A stretch of DNA of 16,514 nt from an uncultured Clostridia bacterium. Its GTDB lineage: Bacteria; Bacillota; Clostridia; TANB77; CAG-508. The notes under the pieces were generated by a model. It was given only the letters and a program-made list of their open reading frames with translations, ran no database searches and was not told the DNA's origin. Below are positions 14,986-16,514 of the stretch, piece after piece. Made by a program: the position numbers and the translations under genes. Each line of letters starts with the position of its first letter. Within the stretch, counting starts at the first letter, position 1. Location of the stretch: contig CAOXTD010000003.1 in assembly GCA_948560265.1 (NCBI GenBank), positions 59,897 through 76,410 of the forward strand. The letters run 5' to 3'.

Positions 14986-16476
14986 TTAACCTTCTTTCTT
15001 TAAATTTATTATTTGTGTTGCCACTTTTTTGATGAAATATTCATCATGTTCTACGAAAATCATCGTAGGAGTATATTTCAAGATAGCTTCCTCTATTTGC
15101 TCTCTTGTTAAAATATCAATATAATTAAGAGGTTCGTCCCATATATAAATATTAGCCTGCTCTGAAATACTTTTGGCAATTAGTACCTTCTTCTTTTGAC
15201 CTTCACTCATTTCCTCTAGCTTAGTATCAAAATCACTATTTGAAAATCCCATTTTGGAAAGCATTGCTTTGAAAATGCTTTCTTCTACTTCATTTTCTTG
15301 TGCATACTGCTTTAAGTTTCCTTTCAAGCTTTCTGTACTTTGTGATACATACGATATTTTTAAGTCATTTATCATTTTGAAAGTTCCTGAATATGCCATC
15401 TCTTCTCCTAAGATTAATTTTAGGATGCTAGACTTCCCTGCCCCATTTTTACCTGTAATAGCAATTCTGTCACCTTGATTGATTTCAAACGTCTGTGGTA
15501 AAAATATGGCTTTATCTTGGTATTTTATTTGTAGCTGATTGGCTATCATAACTGGATTTCTATTATTTTGCAAAGGAACTATCTTTAAGCTATCACTTCT
15601 ATCCATATTGTTTAATAAACTAGATTTTTGCTCAATAGACTTTTCAATTCTTTGTTCTAATACTTTAGAACGTTTCATCATTTTGGCTGATTTATGTCCA
15701 ACATATCCTCTATCTATATCAGAACCCGAATTGTTTGTGTTAAACTTTGACTTCTCCACCTTATCTGACCAATTAGCAGTATTCTTAGCAGCCGCTTCTA
15801 AGTGCTTAATATCTTTGGTCAATCTTTCATTTTGCATCAGTTCAAAGTTATCTTGCCTTTCTTTGTTTTCTTGCCAAGAAGAATAATTCCCTTTTTGAAT
15901 ATCAATATTTGTATTGTTGATAGAAATAATGTGGTCTACTACCTTATCTAAGAAATTTCTGTCGTGAGATACTAGAATAAATCCTTTTTTCCTATTCAAA
16001 TATTCCACTAGACTATCTCTTGTTTCACTGTCTAAATGATTGGTAGGTTCATCAATTAATAAGAAATTGTTGCTTTTTAAGAATAAGCTAATTAAAAGAA
16101 TTTTGACTTGTTCTCCTCCACTTAGTATATTAAAATTCCTATATAGAATTTCTGTATCTGTGTTTAACAAATTTAATTCTTTCATAATTTCCCAATCTTC
16201 TACTTGTGGTGCAATTTCATTTACAATTTCTATTGCTAGTCTTTCTTTATTTTTGATTTCAAAAGGAAAATAGTCAAATTCTACATTTTTTGAAATGCTC
16301 CCTTTATATGGATATTGGCCTAGTAGTAATTTTAGAAAAGTAGTTTTGCCCTTGCCATTTCTACCTATTAATCCTAGTTTCCAGTCAGTGTCTATATGAA
16401 AAGATACATCTTCAAATATATTGTCTATATTGCCATCATATCCAAAGCTTAAATTGCTTACATTAATTAAAGACAT
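14986..16476 (-). CDS. ABC-F ATPase, Lsa-like (probable ribosomal protection protein)
   Basis: A 496-residue soluble protein with two ATP-binding domains and no membrane segments, the ABC-F arrangement. Domain 1: Walker A GRNGKGKT (38-45), signature LSGGE (118-122), Walker B LLIDEP (139-144). Domain 2: Walker A GKNGAGKS (342-349), signature MSEGQ (423-427), Walker B IYIWDEP (443-449). The linker (about 190-305) is long and Lys/Asn-rich, the part that reaches into the ribosome in resistance members. The N-terminus MSLINVSNLSFGYDG and FEDVSFHIDTDWKLGLIGRN closely resemble Lsa-type proteins, which displace lincosamides, pleuromutilins and streptogramin A from the ribosome. Resistance is therefore likely but not proven; a housekeeping ABC-F is the alternative. 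The start has AGGAGG four bases upstream. First gene of the operon with copZ. Confidence 0.85.
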   Translation of the reverse strand: MSLINVSNLSFGYDGNIDNIFEDVSFHIDTDWKLGLIGRNGKGKTTFLKLLLGQYPYKGSISKNVEFDYFPFEIKNKERLAIEIVNEIAPQVEDWEIMKELNLLNTDTEILYRNFNILSGGEQVKILLISLFLKSNNFLLIDEPTNHLDSETRDSLVEYLNRKKGFILVSHDRNFLDKVVDHIISINNTNIDIQKGNYSSWQENKERQDNFELMQNERLTKDIKHLEAAAKNTANWSDKVEKSKFNTNNSGSDIDRGYVGHKSAKMMKRSKVLEQRIEKSIEQKSSLLNNMDRSDSLKIVPLQNNRNPVMIANQLQIKYQDKAIFLPQTFEINQGDRIAITGKNGAGKSSILKLILGEEMAYSGTFKMINDLKISYVSQSTESLKGNLKQYAQENEVEESIFKAMLSKMGFSNSDFDTKLEEMSEGQKKKVLIAKSISEQANIYIWDEPLNYIDILTREQIEEAILKYTPTMIFVEHDEYFIKKVATQIINLKKEG

Positions 16477-16477
16477 G

Positions 16478-16502
16478 TTACCTCCTTGTTGAAGTAATTA
16501 TA
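16478..16502 (-). promoter_or_regulatory. Extended -10 promoter and ribosome site of the ABC-F operon
   Basis: On the minus strand, TGATATAAT gives an extended -10 box with a perfect TATAAT (16497-16502). The ribosome site AAGGAGG follows near 16481-16488. Transcription would start about 16490, leaving a leader of only about 14 bases. The -35 region lies outside the window. Confidence 0.5.
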
Positions 16503-16514
16503 TCATTAGTTAAT

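Noticed and set aside
1..16514. CRISPR array, prophage or known defence system
   Set aside because: No regularly spaced repeats, integrase, phage structural genes or defence nucleases are present; apart from one insertion sequence the window is ordinary chromosome.

Overview
The window is a piece of a low-GC bacterial chromosome, most likely a Clostridia-type Firmicute. The supporting signs are strongly A+T-biased codons, near-consensus AGGAGG ribosome binding sites, TGA used as a normal stop, an A-type RNase P RNA, an ISLre2/UPF0236 insertion sequence, and the Firmicute-style der-plsY-gpsA order. There are no tRNA or 5S/16S/23S genes and no CRISPR array. I cannot assign a species from sequence alone.

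Layout from left to right. (1) 1-930: a minus-strand pair, an HAD-family hydrolase followed by the first 55 codons of a zinc-dependent phospholipase C-like protein that runs off the left edge. (2) 932-2533: a complete ISLre2-type insertion sequence with one intact transposase, imperfect terminal inverted repeats and a 9-bp target duplication. It landed just upstream of the HAD promoter without breaking it. (3) 2677-4148: a minus-strand two-gene operon, an XRE-type regulator with membrane helices and a DUF4097 beta-repeat protein, ending at a strong hairpin terminator. (4) 4318-5950: a plus-strand pair, an HD-domain hydrolase and an RluA-type pseudouridine synthase, ending at a terminator shared with the convergent RNase P RNA gene (5947-6291, minus). 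(5) 6329-7670: a membrane-anchored protein of unknown function (minus), divergent from a 94-residue unknown protein (plus). (6) 7689-8719: D-aminoacyl-tRNA deacylase and a zinc-ribbon/coiled-coil protein (minus). (7) 8747-8887: an unexplained, heavily self-complementary intergenic element. (8) 8939-11920: der, plsY and gpsA (minus), in which gpsA carries a one-base frameshift. (9) 12005-16502: a minus-strand operon of an Lsa-like ABC-F ATPase, a CopZ-like copper chaperone, a CopA-type copper ATPase and a dCMP-deaminase-like enzyme, ending at a strong terminator.

How the genes fit together. Most of the window is housekeeping: tRNA quality control (dtd), tRNA 5' processing (rnpB), RNA modification (rluA type), ribosome assembly (der) and phospholipid synthesis (plsY and gpsA supply acyl-glycerol-3-phosphate). 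The right-hand operon couples a probable ribosome-protection ATPase to copper export and a nucleotide deaminase. The least explained parts are the structured element at 8747-8887, the 309-residue and 94-residue unknown proteins, the XRE/DUF4097 pair, and a hairpin that buries the transposase ribosome binding site. I found nothing that clearly amounts to a new defence or mobile system.
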